The notes under the pieces are model-generated. The model ran no database searches. It was not told the origin of the DNA and was given only the letters and a program-made list of their open reading frames with translations. A DNA stretch of 64,000 nucleotides from Cardinalis cardinalis (taxonomy: Eukaryota; Chordata; Aves; Passeriformes; Cardinalidae): the NCBI GenBank assembly GCA_014549065.1, contig JACDOX010000015.1, positions 8,253,016-8,317,015 of the forward strand, given 5' to 3'. Numbering within the stretch: the stretch's first letter is position 1; each line of letters starts with the position of its first letter. This document shows, piece after piece, positions 13,601-26,084 of the stretch. The position numbers were made by a program, and so were the translations under genes.

Positions 13601-14823
13601 ATGTTCAGTACCAAACCATGTTTCAGTAGTGATTAGAGATAAAAGATTGGCTCCTTGAAAATGTTTCCCTGATGGCCCTGCTATCCATGTCTGTTGGCAG
13701 ACATTGTTCAGAGAAAAAAAAAAAAGAAACAAACAGTTTGCAACTTCAAGCTTGAAATTATTTTATTTCAGATGGGGAATTATACTCCTGGTACTCACCC
13801 TGCAGACTCTGAAATGCTTGAAAGTTTTTCCATTTTAATGTGTCTTGGAAACACTTTAATTTGTCTGCCCTGGCCCTTTATGTTTTGTGTGCACAATAAA
13901 GAAGCAATATCTTTTATTTCTTGAGCATAAAAGACTGGTTATGTAAAATATATTTTTCCNTCAGATCTCATGACTGCTACCTGATTTTTATCTCAGGCTA
14001 GTGGAAAAATGTGATTTCTTGGGTAATGGAGCAAACTAGGGAGTATGTATTGAAGGGAACAGTCATGCTATACTGACCAGGAGTAGTATTAGGTGGGTCA
14101 GCTGTAGAGATCTCCCTGAGGGCATCAGTTTAGTTTATGAATGTAGTTAAAAATAAAATCNCAGGCAAACTGGATACTCACATCAATTTGTGGAGGCCTA
14201 AAATATGGCTAAAAATGTGAACACTTCTGTTCCAAGTATGGTTTTCCTATGTTTTTATGTATCTCCAGATTGTGTCATGTTAGTTGGGGAAAGATTTTTG
14301 ATTTGTGAGAGCATGAAGAAATAGTAACCAGCATGATACTTAGTTTTGACNATGTGAAGGTTGTTTGCACTATATCTGTTGTTTTGTTCGTTTTAATCTC
14401 TTGTAACAATTGCTGTAATTTGCTGTTTAAAAGACAGCTACTACAAGTACCTAATTTTTCCTTGTTTTAGTAAAATAAGTAACTTCTTTTAAACCCGTCT
14501 TCCTATGCAGCTGTGCTCACCAGGAATGAAAACTGCATTTGATATTACTCAGGAAGGTCATTTTTGCAGCTGCAAAAAAAACCCCCAAGCAGCACTGACC
14601 AGTTAATAAGAACAATGCTGTAGTGACCTCAGGAAACTGAAGTGTGTAGAGGCTTCATCCATGTCTCAATAATGAAAAACCATGGAGTGTTAAAGAAAAG
14701 CTCTGGTTCAGCATGGATTAGTATTTTGACAGCACCCTACACTAATGCCAAGCCCTGTCAGCTTCATCTGNGCGAATGCAGCAGCCCAGCAATGTCCTCA
14801 CAGAGCCAGGGTGAACATAAGCA
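10603..14823. other. Gene-free DNA
   Basis: No gene or transposon end is supported. A short perfect hairpin AGCAAG/CTTGCT lies near 12663-12680. A run of 12 A lies at 13714-13725. Open frames here are under 110 codons and none resembles a known protein. Confidence 0.55.
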
Positions 14824-15030
14824 GAGAATAATGGAAATGTCAGGCTGGAAAGGACATTCAGAAATCCACTGCTCTGCACTGACACAGTGTGGGTCTCTTC
14901 TGGAGCTGTCAAAAATCTTCAGGCATGTGTAAGGGCAGTGTAGGAGATTATATGACCTCTCTTGGCAACCTTACTCTAGTGTGTTGTGAGCTTTAGTGGT
15001 TGAAAGTTTTTCTAGCCCTCATTCCAAGTT
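14824..15030 (-). mobile_element. Decayed CR1 LINE 3' fragment
   Basis: From 14824 the plus strand reads like the reverse complement of a CR1 3' end: ATGGAAATGTCAGGCTGG, then AAAGGACATTCAGAAATCC. About 125 bases later come words matching the next conserved CR1 part (CTCTCTTGGCAACCTTACTC at about 14957, then GTTGAAAGTTTTTCTAGCCC at about 15000). Many substitutions and small gaps separate it from a CR1 consensus as I remember it, so it is an old copy. It is truncated well before the reverse transcriptase region and codes for nothing. The far border is approximate. Confidence 0.65.
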
Positions 15031-18000
15031 TTTTTAGATGCAATTAAGCTGATTCTTTGTGTTTACCCTATAAACACAGGAAGATGTTTGAGTAATTGAC
15101 CCTCCTTTCTTANTTTTCTTAAAATTACTTTTTTTTCTGGTATATTTGGGAAAAAATGACTTCAGTAAAAGGGCACAGATGACATATGTCAGAGATAAGC
15201 AGNGAAAACAGCTTAGTGACTGGAATTATTCTTCATTCTGTAGCTGAAAGTGGATGTTTTGTCGTGGTATTTTTAATGCTAGTGGTCCATTTCCTTAATA
15301 GAGCANAGTAAAGTGGTCAGCTTGCACACAATTTCTAATTACATATGGGAATATTATGTTGACAAACAAGAACTTATTACTCCACCAGCATTTTGAAGTA
15401 CCATCTACTCTTCACAATGAAGCATTTATAAAGCAGACACAATTTCCAGAGCATTTCATTTTTGCATGACTAATTGCATGTTATAAGTTACAATGGCAAT
15501 TTGTTTCTCTTGAAAGATGCTGCCCACATCTCTCACACAATATATTGATTTGTCTGGAGATAGTTAATGAAAGGAGACTGTTTGAGACATAGTTTTATTT
15601 CAAAGACCTTCTGCAGGCGTGGCAAGAAGAATATAAATAATTGTAAGACAGTGGGGGAAAAAAAAAGACAATTTGATAAACACAATTTCAGTTCTGGCTT
15701 CTTCCAGAGCAGGTCTCAGATGGTGATGCCCAAACTTCCCCAACTGCCAGATATTCACATAAATGGGTTTCAAGGGTGTCAAGAGCCATGTAGTTTTCTT
15801 ACCATTGAATGGCTGGAAAACATTAAACTGAACTCAAAATGGATAGTATATAATAAAGTATATTTCTGAAGTTTTCAGAGAAATAATCTACCTACTAAAA
15901 TTATTCAGCTCTTCAGTGTTTCAAGATTCTTTTTCTTAATAGTAATGGGCCACTTGAACCTTTACAAATGACTTGATAATACAGCCTCACAGAAAGATAA
16001 GAGCTGTTTATAACTGCACACTCATTTCTGAGTGATTCCTCTATCTCCTTTCAGGTTTTTTCCCCTTCTGTTGGGTTCTGATCTTTTTTGTTTTAAGCAA
16101 GAAACCATTTTTTATTTGATTTTCAGTGGTAATGTGTGCCTGACTGGGCACACTGCTTGATTACTGCAGAGATGAGTGGCCCTCTCACAAACATATACAA
16201 GGGCATACAAGCCAAGAAGCAATACCTTTATGCAAACAAAAGAAACTAAAATATCTAAGTTTCATTCCTTCAACAGTGCCCTATGGTTTAGCGTTAGATT
16301 TGTTGTCCGTTTAATCACAATTGAAGAAATATTTGCAAATCTAATTTCTCAAGAATGCCATCTGACAAGTCCAAGTCTAATATACTTTTCTTGGGCAGAA
16401 ATTTGAGTCATCAGCTGAAGGAGTCTGTACTGTGTTATGATGTGATGTAGCTGAGAGTGTGGAATATTCCTTTTGGGGCTGTTTTCTAAGAAACCGGTGA
16501 CCAAACAGGAGGTGAGAAGAGTTCATGGAAATCAACACAAAAAGTAAGAAAGCACAGCTAATGAAGGAGGGTGAGGAATTTTCATTTCTCTAAGGATGGG
16601 ACTGAGATGAAATTTAAGATACCATTGTGCACTTTTTCAGGACCTCTGGCTGGGGGAAGTTATGTAACTNGCTGAAGTGAATTCATGTAAGAAATAGTAA
16701 AGGTCAAGTATTGCATATCTGATTCCTCCCACCTTTAAGAAAAAAAATAGTTGGCCTCTTTCCTTGTCTTAATTAGCATAATCCATAAAAAAAATTTGGT
16801 TTTACTTAAGGCTGAGAATTTGTTTCTGAGTTTGAGCTGAGACATGCCCTTTACCTCTTCAGTGTTTTGTCCTGAAACTTCAGGACAAAAGGAGGTCATG
16901 TCCTGCTTGGAGGTCACCACTGAGATAAAGCCATTGTGCTAGTCATTGTGCCTCTGTGAGGAAACACGTGTCCCAAAGGTGATTCCAAAAGCATAAGAAA
17001 GAAATTGAGTGCACACGAGAAGGCTGAGTGTTGTACCGGGTCAGTGAGAACACAGCTAAATTTGGGGTTCCTCATTTTGGCCTTTTGGAGATCAANGCAA
17101 TTTTCAAAATGAAGGTTAATTTGTCACTAAAATATGTGTGTATTGTAAATTGGGGGATCAAAAAAAGGCTGCCACGTGCTGCCACCTTGGATGTGTGCTC
17201 TGTGTGACCATGACAGTAAAGCACAAGGGGTCTGCTCCTGGCAGCACTCGTGTAGGCATCAGTCATAAGTGAACCAATCCCTTTCAAGAATTGACTGTAA
17301 ATAATTCTTTCTGAATTTACCTTGGCAGGGTACAGTGTTAATTGATTTTTTTATTTAGCTTGCTGTGTAGTTTTTTATAAACTATAGAACAATGTGAAAA
17401 TCACAAGATGAGAGCTGGACTAATGCACTGAAATGTGAACTCCTGCTCTTTAGTCATTAATGGAAGTGTTAAATGTGAGAGGAAAACGAGGTGATGTTTA
17501 AAAATGACTGTGTTGGAAGAGAATGGAAAAAGCAGGCATTTAAAGAGCTTTCCCTGAGCATCAGGGAATATGGTGATTCTCACAGGAGCTGATAGTAAGA
17601 AAGAACCAAAGGTATGCCTGGAGCCATATTATGGTTATCCAGCCTTGTAAGGATTTGCATTTATTTTGTGAGCAGACGATGGGGCGTTTCTATTGAGTTC
17701 TAACAGAAGTCTCAGAAGAGATTCAGTGTTAAATATTTTAGGGTGATTGTCAGAATTTAGAGCTTTGTTTTCAGAGCTACCATGTGCTGTTTGGTGGAGA
17801 TTAATTGCTTTACTACTTGAACTCTGAGTTATGTGTCTTGCTCTTGAAATCAGGATATTTTACTGTCCTATTTCAATAGTTTTATCTATTGAAAAGACCA
17901 ATTTAAACCTCATAGTCATGAGTATTTAATTCTTTTCTAAGTAATGAGCTATCTAGAAGCTTAGTTATTAAATAGAAATTAATTATGGGGAAACAAAGCA

Positions 18001-18129
18001 CACTGTTCTGTGGATTGGAGAGGGAGGGAGTATTGTGTGCTGNTCAGTAACCTTCAGTACATGAGACTCAAATGTTTAGAGCACTGTTTATATTTCTATA
18101 TTTGTGTGTGTTTAGAGGGAAAGAAACAT
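15031..18129. other. Gene-free DNA, part of it AT-rich and N-free
   Basis: No gene is supported. The part from 15307 to 16668 has no N and contains AT-rich, homeodomain-like words (CTAATTAC near 15335, GACTAATTGCATG near 15468), which would fit a conserved non-coding element but is not proof. I see no repeat family here. Confidence 0.5.
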
Positions 18130-18215
18130 TTAGGAATTGCTGTACTGGATTAGATTAATTACCCATTTAGTCCAATATTCTGGGAAGTACCAGATGGATT
18201 GAAAATACATGAGAA
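18130..18215 (+). mobile_element. Ancient amniote interspersed repeat fragment
   Basis: The stretch contains AGGAATTGCTGTACTGG, then TTTAGTCCAATATTCTGGG, then GTACCAGATGGATTGAAA. This order matches a repeat I know from turtle, crocodile and bird genomes, whose core reads roughly ATACTGGGTCAGACCA, GGTCCATCTAGTCCAGTATC, GTGCCAGATGCTTCAGAG. I am not sure of its formal family name. Heavy divergence fits an old insertion. It is too short to code and its ends are approximate. Confidence 0.5.
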
Positions 18216-20003
18216 ATCTCACAATACAACATGCTCAGCTTCTGTCAGTTGATAGGTTAAGCCTTGGAATGTGAAGCTTTCTGTTTATTATCAGTCTTGA
18301 AAAAAAAAAAATCATGCTTAATGTGAATGTTTTCTCCAGACTCTTGTCTTGAAGATGGAAGCAGACAGCAGTAATAGATTTATTCCCTGTAGACCAGGAG
18401 GATGCTTTTTTCTGAGACAGAGTGGCTCTCAGCTGCCCCATGGGAAAGCAGAGCTCTCTCCCCCTTTCTTGGTGCACCATCACAGCAGAGTGGAGAGCTG
18501 CTGCTGACTGTCTCAGCTTTATAGTCAGTATTTAGATGATGCTCCTTAATGGATGCCATAAAAATCCCAGCTAAATAGATAGGGTGTGTTATTTGCAATA
18601 TCCTTGCATTGGTTGAAACATAAAATTTTGNGAAACTTGTTTTATGAGTAGAAATTCTGCAGTTTCTGATTTAAAAAATAAAGCTTCTAAAACATGTTGC
18701 ATTTAACTATGTATTGAACAGAGGAAGACAGCTGAGACTTGCATCNTGCCAAGTATCTAAAATTAGAACAAATTTTGAGGACTGAAGAACCTTGAATGAG
18801 TGGCCTCAGGAGTTTTTTCCATGTACCTTAGATAAAAGCTGAGCTCTGCTTCTCACCTGCTTTGGTTAAACTGGGCATGTTGGCTCCTTGTCACATCCAT
18901 CCTTGGTGTACAAAGGGCACTTCCACACTGACCTCAGTAATGTGTTGGTTTTTGGGTTTTTTTNCCCCCCAAGACCAATATAACTGCAGTGAGCATTTAA
19001 GGGATGCTTGCAAATTTTTCAGTGGAGACAAAAAGCAAATTCTAAGTCCCAAAGAAAAATTTTCCAATTATAGAGAAGCTGTGGAGGGGGAAAAAAACCC
19101 AACTTTAAATTACCTTTTGTTTTACAAGGTCATTTTAGGTAATTTTTTAATCCTTCTGCAATCAGCCCATTCAGGTGAGGACTTAGATAGAATTTCCTCA
19201 CTCTTTATGGGAGATCCTGAGAGGAACAACCTGTTTTCTGGGATCTAGATTAGAGTAGAATTACTTAAGGAGAACTTTGCATGAGTACAGTTGGGAAGAG
19301 CTGGTTCATAATGAGGTGCTAAATAAGTGGCAGTAATTCCAAAAGGTAAGAATTATGTATCATCATCCAAAGTAAAAAACAATAACTACAAACTAGTTAT
19401 AAAAGAAATAATCACTGAGTTAAATGAATGTTAATAATTTATTATTATTATACTAACAAAGGCGACACAAAAGCGCAAAGTATATACAAAAGAAAAAAGA
19501 GCAGATGANTTTTAGTACAAGCAGATTAAAAGAATTGAATTGCTCCATTGGATTAACTATACGTGCTCAAGAATGTGTATGTCTTAAGATGGGATTTGAT
19601 TGCATAACAGCATTTTTGTTCTGTAAAGCATCCAGAANATGCCTAGAGTGTGGTGCTAGAAAGCTGTTTGGGATAGGCTGAGACTACAANGAGCTGTGAT
19701 CCAGTGCTGAAAAGTGAAATGTTCTTCCTGCAGAGTCAAAGATGGTGATCCCGATGTTCAAGTTTCCCTGAGCCATGCCATAGGGAATGACTTCTGCTCC
19801 CTTTTTCTTTTTGACAAGTGCTCACAACTTTGAAAAGCAGCAGAAGAAAAGCTTTTTAGCTGTAGAAGTCACTTGCCCTTATTGCAGGAACTGTTGTTGA
19901 GGTCTGATTAGAAATGGTGTGGTTTTTGTTAGCCGTGCTGGTGTAACTTTGTTCAGCCTGTTAGGTGGCAGCCAGGTCACTTTCCCAAAGAAATTACATC
20001 TTA
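18216..20003. other. Gene-free DNA with a possible degraded element
   Basis: No gene is supported. The part from about 19431 has an ATT-rich start (19437-19452), several CpG (near 19464, 19475, 19562, 19752 and 19934) in otherwise CpG-poor DNA, and wording that feels repeat-like without matching a family I can name. See findings. Confidence 0.4.
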
Positions 20004-20021
20004 TCCCAGCAATTGCTGGGA
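20004..20021. repeat. Perfect 18-bp palindrome
   Basis: TCCCAGCAATTGCTGGGA equals its own reverse complement with no spacer. It holds a central CAATTG. No known protein site of this full length comes to mind. Confidence 0.95.
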
Positions 20022-20102
20022 CCTGAACAGTNACTCAAGCAAAGGAAGTTTCTGCTGGAATACTGAGGGACAAATGCCTTCAGTTGAAGAAGTGTCATTA
20101 TG

Positions 20103-20155
20103 ATAGTTTTTTAAGGAAGGAAATAGTAATAGTTTATAATAGTTTTTTAAGAAAG
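20103..20155. repeat. Imperfect direct repeat, 36-bp period
   Basis: ATAGTTTTTTAAGGAAG at 20103 recurs as ATAGTTTTTTAAGAAAG at 20139, one base different over 17. Confidence 0.85.
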
Positions 20156-21008
20156 CACCCAAAAAAGCCAAGACTAATATCATTTTGATGTACTGTTTTA
20201 GGCCATGTAGACACTTACTAAATATAATTACCCAAGTTTGTAAAAACATTACTAATTCTCTGGTGCTTGTTGATGTGTTCTAAAGATTCTCTGCCTTGTG
20301 CTGATAGAGGCCAGAGCCTCACAGCCATCACAGCCTATCACTGTGCTTCTCACAATGTCTGTGGCTGTTTCTGGCATGGAAACATCACCAGGTGATGAGT
20401 TTAGCTGGTTGGTACATACTGCTGTATGAAAAAGATGAGCAACCACTGAANAGAAAATATCACAGGAGTTTTAAAATCTTGTTTTGTGTAAAGCTTAGTC
20501 TGAAAGGGAGTGTTCTTGTGGCTTTGCTTAAGGTTTGTGAGACAATATTTATCTGTCTGGTCATGTAATATATGTATACTCTTTGCAAGGTCTGCCAAGG
20601 AGGATTTACAGTAATTGGTGGCATGACACAAGGATATGGAGCAATACCTCTGAAGGCTCCTCCAGAATGATAGGCTGTTTGCAGAGCAGTTTTAATTATT
20701 GCTTTTTTGTGTTCTTTTTCTGAAGCNGAGAATGGATGCAGGGATTAATTGCAGTGTAGTCCAATTCCTGNTTTGACTTCTCCACTGTGCCACACAATGC
20801 TAATGAAACTTCCAAGTTACAGGGGTAACTGAGTAATATCTAAAAATGACACAAAGATGTCACAAGCCTTGAATTCAACCCAATCTTGCAGAACCCTGAA
20901 GACTATTCCAAATGTTGGTTTGAAATATGTGAGCCAGAGACCAGAGGCATTAAGCCAGATTAGGCTGTGATGTCCAGATAAATTCAAGTGATATCTAGCA
21001 GTTAAAAA

Positions 21009-21062
21009 TGAAACTTCTGAAAAGATATTCCTAACTGAAACTTCTGAAAAGATATGCCTATG
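21009..21062. repeat. 27-bp tandem duplication, two copies
   Basis: TGAAACTTCTGAAAAGATAT occurs at 21009 and again at 21036, each followed by a similar seven-base tail (TCCTAAC, GCCTATG). The identical first 20 bases suggest a fairly recent slippage or local duplication. Confidence 0.95.
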
Positions 21063-22611
21063 TTATTTTCTGTACTGAACAATGAACCCAACAAAATGAT
21101 TCAAAATTCATGGTTGCTAGCCCCTTATTCTCCCATCTGTAAGGAGTTGCATGTTAACTGATTGAACTCCTCTTTTTCTTTTCCAGACACAAGTGCCACA
21201 GGAGCCATAATTATTCAAGTATGATTTGACAGTATGTTTGTCTAAAACTGTTGCCTTTTTTTCCCCTTCCTAGAGTGTACTGCATTATTCCTTCTTTGGG
21301 TAGCAGAAAATGGATTCTTTTGATTAGGCAGATCAAATGTCTGCTGAGACCAAATGAGCATAATGCTGACTGCAGGCAGGATTTACCTTGGGAGCAAATT
21401 GGATGAAACACCCCTATGACTGCTAATTGGCAGAGCCTGCCCACTCTGGGCTGCACAAAGTGATTTTCACCACATGGCTCTGGAGGCCTTGCTCTTCAGA
21501 CTGGGGCTGTTCCCAGCCTGGCACATGGGAGGCTGTTGGGGCAAAATGTTTGCATTTATAAATCTTGCTCCATGACTGCTCTGTAACAGCCTGTGCTTTG
21601 GAGAACAGTTTTGTCAGTGAGGGTTGAGCAGGCAGAGCACTTTAGGAGAGAGGCAAAGAAGGCCTGTGGGCAAGGTTAGGGCAAAATTAACTGAGAAAAA
21701 TTAAAATCTCATTAAAAATTATTAGAGTTTGAATGGCAGTGTGGAGTACACATGGAAAACACCTCTCTGAATGATGTTTTTTTGTGTCTTTAGTTTGCTG
21801 TTTCAACATCAGGGTATCTAGTGCTGGGAGGGCTTTCATATCAATCACCAGAGCTCTCTTGCAGTGGGGATAGCATGTGGCTCTGTAGCTATAAGGAATT
21901 ATTTCTACCAGGACACAACTAATGGTTTAAAATAAATCAACTTAGTTTGAGGAACACACAAGACATAATTTACATGAGTTGTGCTGACAAACAGAAAATG
22001 AACTTTAGGTGCTGTTCTACTTATGGAAGCTGAGACCAGACTGGAATATCTTTTAAGTGTGAAAAGACTCTGTTAAAAACTTTCTGTGATTTGTAGGCTT
22101 TCTTTGCAGCTTTGAGTTGGCATTATTTACTTATTTAATATTATTTACTTGTTATTTAATATGCCAACTAACTGGATCATTTGATTAATAAGAAGAGGTG
22201 TCTAAGTCCTGTAAAAATTGAATTTGTGGTTACTCCAAGGACCAGTAGAGTACATAGTAAGTTAGAAAGGTCTCACCAGCACCTCAGCTACCATGCACAG
22301 AGATGTGATGGAATTAGATGCTTGTACAAGTATGAACTGATTTTCATTTCTGTCTGTTTTAGAAAACACCATGGATCGGGTTGAGAGTTTGCAGCAGGAC
22401 TCAGTCACAGGCTAATGTCAGTTCTTGACTGAAAATTATTACAAACTAACATAGTCAGGAAAGGAGATGTCAGCGAATGACAAGTTTTTAATGAAAAATT
22501 TATTTTAAATGGTCCACATATTCCAGGGTTACATGTGTTCAAAACCACTGGATCATGGAGATGGAATTGGTACTTGCATGAAAAGAGCTCTGATGGAAGC
22601 CTGAAGAAGTT

Positions 22612-22675
22612 TTCTGGTTTTGCTTTTTGTTTTGGGATTTTTTGGTGGTTTTTTTTTTCAGTTGGTTTTGTTTAG
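22612..22675. repeat. T/G-rich low-complexity tract
   Basis: The plus strand is almost wholly T and G, including a T10 run near 22650. It is simple sequence with no coding sense. Confidence 0.85.
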
Positions 22676-24126
22676 GGCTGTAGAGACAAGGGAAACTTCA
22701 CTTTGGTGCTTCCTTCTGAATCTTGGTGTAGAAAATATAGGTTCAAGGAGGATGCAAACAAAGATTCTGGGGTACTCATTTTAGGAGAGGTTTAAAGATT
22801 CAGTCTCCTGATGTCTGATCAGGAGGGTTGATAAAAGCTGTTAAGATGGTGTGGAAAATCATATACCTGTTTATGGAGACTCCTTGTATGGAGAGTTTTC
22901 AGGAGGAAAAATAACCCCTCAGAGCAGAATAAAGAGGTTTTNTGTAACCTGGAGTAATGGTGGAAAAAAACCCCAATGAACAAAACTAGAACAACTAGCA
23001 AGAAAAAGACTTTGAAGTGAAGGAGANNAGAAACCATCCCGCAGTGTTTCAGGAGAAATACCAGTATCCTCATCCTACATGATATTTAAAANCCAAAAAC
23101 TGTTGGAATCCAGAGTGGAGAAGTTGTGGCTCTGATGCAGAGCTGGATGAATCCCTTTTGTTGACCCTGTTTGGAAAAACAAGCTGCATTTCTGCATCCC
23201 AAGCTGATGGCACAGAGCCAGCAGACCTAGTAAAAGAAGTCAGTGACTTTGTGTGATTTGTTCAGTGATATCACATTTTTAAAGGAGATGTTATAGGGGG
23301 AGTCTCTTTCCATAGAAAAACGCTGTAAATAAGAATATGATCTGCTTCATTTCTGAAGAGTGTTTTAGAGACTGACAACTTGGGCAGGTGCTGTGGCTCT
23401 GACTGCTGGAAATTTTATCTACTGTTGGAGTAACGTGGTGCTGGACACAAGGTCATCAGTCTTAGCACTGCCACTTGTAAACCTCAGCAGCAGATGAGAT
23501 TCAAATGTGATGTCAGTGAACCTACAGCTATGGTTTCCAATAAACTTATAATTTGAAGGCTATTAGCAGTTTAATGAGAGCAGGAGCGTAGCACAAAATG
23601 TAATATTGGAAAACTTTATTAGAGAACCAGTTTTGTAATTCGTGGTGAGAAATGAATTTGCTTGAGCAGTGATGAACAATTTTTAGCATCTGCATGAAAT
23701 TCAAAAGGAAAAGAGGATTGATACAGCATGTGCAATTAAAGTCACATCTAGTGTTTAATTAAATTGTTCAGTTATAAGGTGCCACACTTCCTAAAATCTC
23801 AGAAATAATTATTGATCATCAAATATTCTGCCACTTCTGTTTGTCATCAGCTGAAACTGGTGAATTATTNATGGGTTTCAATTTAATTCAGTAAATGCTC
23901 TTTCTGGTGATCAGTATCTGTGTCAAATGTCTAAATGTAACTTGTTTTGTTTCTTACTGTCTCAGTACAAGCCTTGGCTTGCTCACAGGGTGTACTTGTC
24001 ACTCCTTGTCACTCTAGAGTAGGACAAGTCCTGCATTTTTTTTCCCAGAGAAAATACACAGCAACTTTTTCTGAAATATATTGCATGAGAAAAGATTATT
24101 TTAGTGTATAGAAATTATGAGAAAAG

Positions 24127-24165
24127 TTGTTTTTTGGTGGTTTTTTGTTTTTCTTTTTTTAGTTT
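24127..24165. repeat. T-rich low-complexity tract
   Basis: Runs of T broken by GG and single G or C. It lies inside a 64-codon open frame at 24104-24298 whose phenylalanine-rich start is caused by this tract. Confidence 0.85.
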
Positions 24166-24665
24166 AATAAGCCAAGCAGGACAATGGAAAAAACCTTCAC
24201 AGTCCAGTTTCCTTGGTAGAGAAAACCCAACAACTGCTCTAATTTACCACAGTATTTGCATATTTTGCATTATAGTTGTGCAAACAGGAGAGATTTAATC
24301 CTGCCTGTAAGCATATCTTTACAAATGCATTATAAAGCCTTCCAGAAAGAAAAAAATTGGCTGGAAATATATAGCCCTTTTAAAGCATATCAGATTTATT
24401 TTAGTCTGTTCAGTGAGTATTTATAATCAGCACACATTTGTACTTCTCGGCAATAGCATTTTAGCAAATTTTACATTTAAAGATATTTTTTCCCCTTTTG
24501 TCAATTGGCATTTTTGTGTCTGAGCTAACTTACGATTATATTTGTCTCCACATGAATAAATAATGAAACAAAAAAGAGCAAGTTATTTGCTAATGAGCTA
24601 ACTGTATCAACTATTTTCAAACTCACTTGAGGAATCTTCTCTNAGTGTTTGGTGTCAATGTTAGG

Positions 24666-24705
24666 GTGTAAAGAATAGTTTCTGTGGTGGTGTAAAGAAT
24701 GGTTT
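24666..24705. repeat. Imperfect direct repeat, 24-bp period
   Basis: GTGTAAAGAATAGTTT at 24666 recurs as GTGTAAAGAATGGTTT at 24690. Confidence 0.9.
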
Positions 24706-25213
24706 ATTTTAGTGTTATGACNTTACTCCTTGAATTAAAGTGGCAAAGCAGCTATGTCAAGACAGAGAAGGGGCCTCTTTTTCTCTTTCCCCTCTTCACN
24801 GTTTCCTCTAGTGCTGCAATACCTCTGTGAATGATGTAACTCCTATAAAAATAAACTTCAGGATAATATTTTTCCTGTTAAGCAAGCCCTTTGATTTTCG
24901 GGAAGACAGGCGAGGGCTTTGGCACATCCATGCAGCCTGCAGATACTTTACATGGATATTGAGCTTGTGAAATTCCCTCCACCTAGGGACTGAAATTATG
25001 TTCTTGTAAGAAACTCTCTCTCTTCTACCTGTGAAGCTTGGATGGGTTCAGATGTAGGTGAGATATGTGAACAGCTCTAAAACCATTCCTTTTGAAGTGT
25101 AAGAGGGCTGTCAGGAAACCATGAGAGATGTTGCTGTCTCCCCTGGGTGCTCGGAGTCTGTGTGGACTCTTACAGTGCTGAAGGACTGAGATGAAATGTG
25201 GAAGTGAGAACAC

Positions 25214-25390
25214 ATGAGAGTCAGAATCTCCTGAGCTGGAAGAGACCCACAGGCATTATTGAGTCCATTCCTGGCTGGACAACCCCAAGAATCACATCAT
25301 GTGCCTTAGAGCATTGTCCAAACTCTTCTTNAGTTCTGGTAGGCTTTGTGCTGTGACAACTTCCCTGGGGAGACCATTCCAGTGCTGATC
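25214..25390 (-). mobile_element. CR1 LINE, 5'-truncated 3' end
   Basis: The plus strand reads as the reverse complement of an avian CR1 3' end: CAGAATCTCCTGAGCTGGAA, then ACAACCCCAAGAATCACATC, GCATTGTCCAAACTCTTCTT, and CTGTGACAACTTCCCTGGGG. Similarity fades just after ATTCCAGTGCTGATCC. The element is therefore a minus-strand copy whose 3' end lies at the left and whose 5' part is missing, as in most CR1 copies. It retains better agreement with the consensus I remember than the copy at 14.8 kb. No reverse transcriptase or endonuclease coding is left. Open frames at 25306-25656 (-) and 25346-25735 (+) cross it and are not genes. Confidence 0.85.
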
Positions 25391-26048
25391 CAAAAAGGAA
25401 TTAGGGCCTGGTGTGAGTTACAGGTTGTTGCTTTATTTCTGCCTGGGAGATTTATGAGGAGGTGTGTTTCTCCTTTGATTGCAGAGTTGGTTTTCATAGT
25501 TCCCCACTGGCTTTCTGAATATTTACCTGCCTGTTTTGTGCCCAAATCGTCTATCTGTGGTGAGTCAAAAGGCTGGACAGAAAGAAGAGTGAGNGATGAG
25601 TTTAAAAACACCTTATTTTTGTCCAAATCTGTGAGTGTCAATATTGCCCTTTGCACAACGGAGGCACTCCAGCACTGCTGTCACAGACCCCCTGCAGCTG
25701 CTGGGATGGGGTACAGATGCCTTTCTTCACTGTAATCTCCACAGGAGTTTCACTTTTATGCACTTTGCAGATATGCCATGTCTGTGAGGGCTGAGGGTGA
25801 GCAGCTCACATGCTGTTTGTGAGGAAGCAGGGCAGAAGGTAACAAAGCCAGCTGCTATCCCATTAACATGGAGNGTAAAATACAGCTTTGGGAGACGTGC
25901 CTGTCATTTTTGCAATGCACTGACAAAGTCAGGTTTCTATTGATTNAACCTTCCTGCTGCTCTAACCTATAATTGTTATGAAGTTCTCCTGANATTTGGA
26001 ATTGTGAGTGATAGAGCTTAACTATTCTCAAAGCAGAAAGATGTATCT

Positions 26049-26084
26049 TAAAAAAAAACAAACAACAAAAAACCAAAAAAGCAC
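26049..26084. repeat. A/C-rich low-complexity tract
   Basis: Eight A followed by CAAACAACAAAAAACC-type sequence. It is simple sequence. Confidence 0.85.

Larger units (their letters stand above)
20022..25213. other. Gene-free DNA with small local duplications
   Basis: No gene is supported. The segment holds several imperfect short duplications, listed separately, and two T/G-rich tracts. The part 23093-23869 has no N and is AT-rich with words such as TTTAATTAAATTG (near 23754), which could be conserved non-coding DNA. I cannot test this here. Confidence 0.5.
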
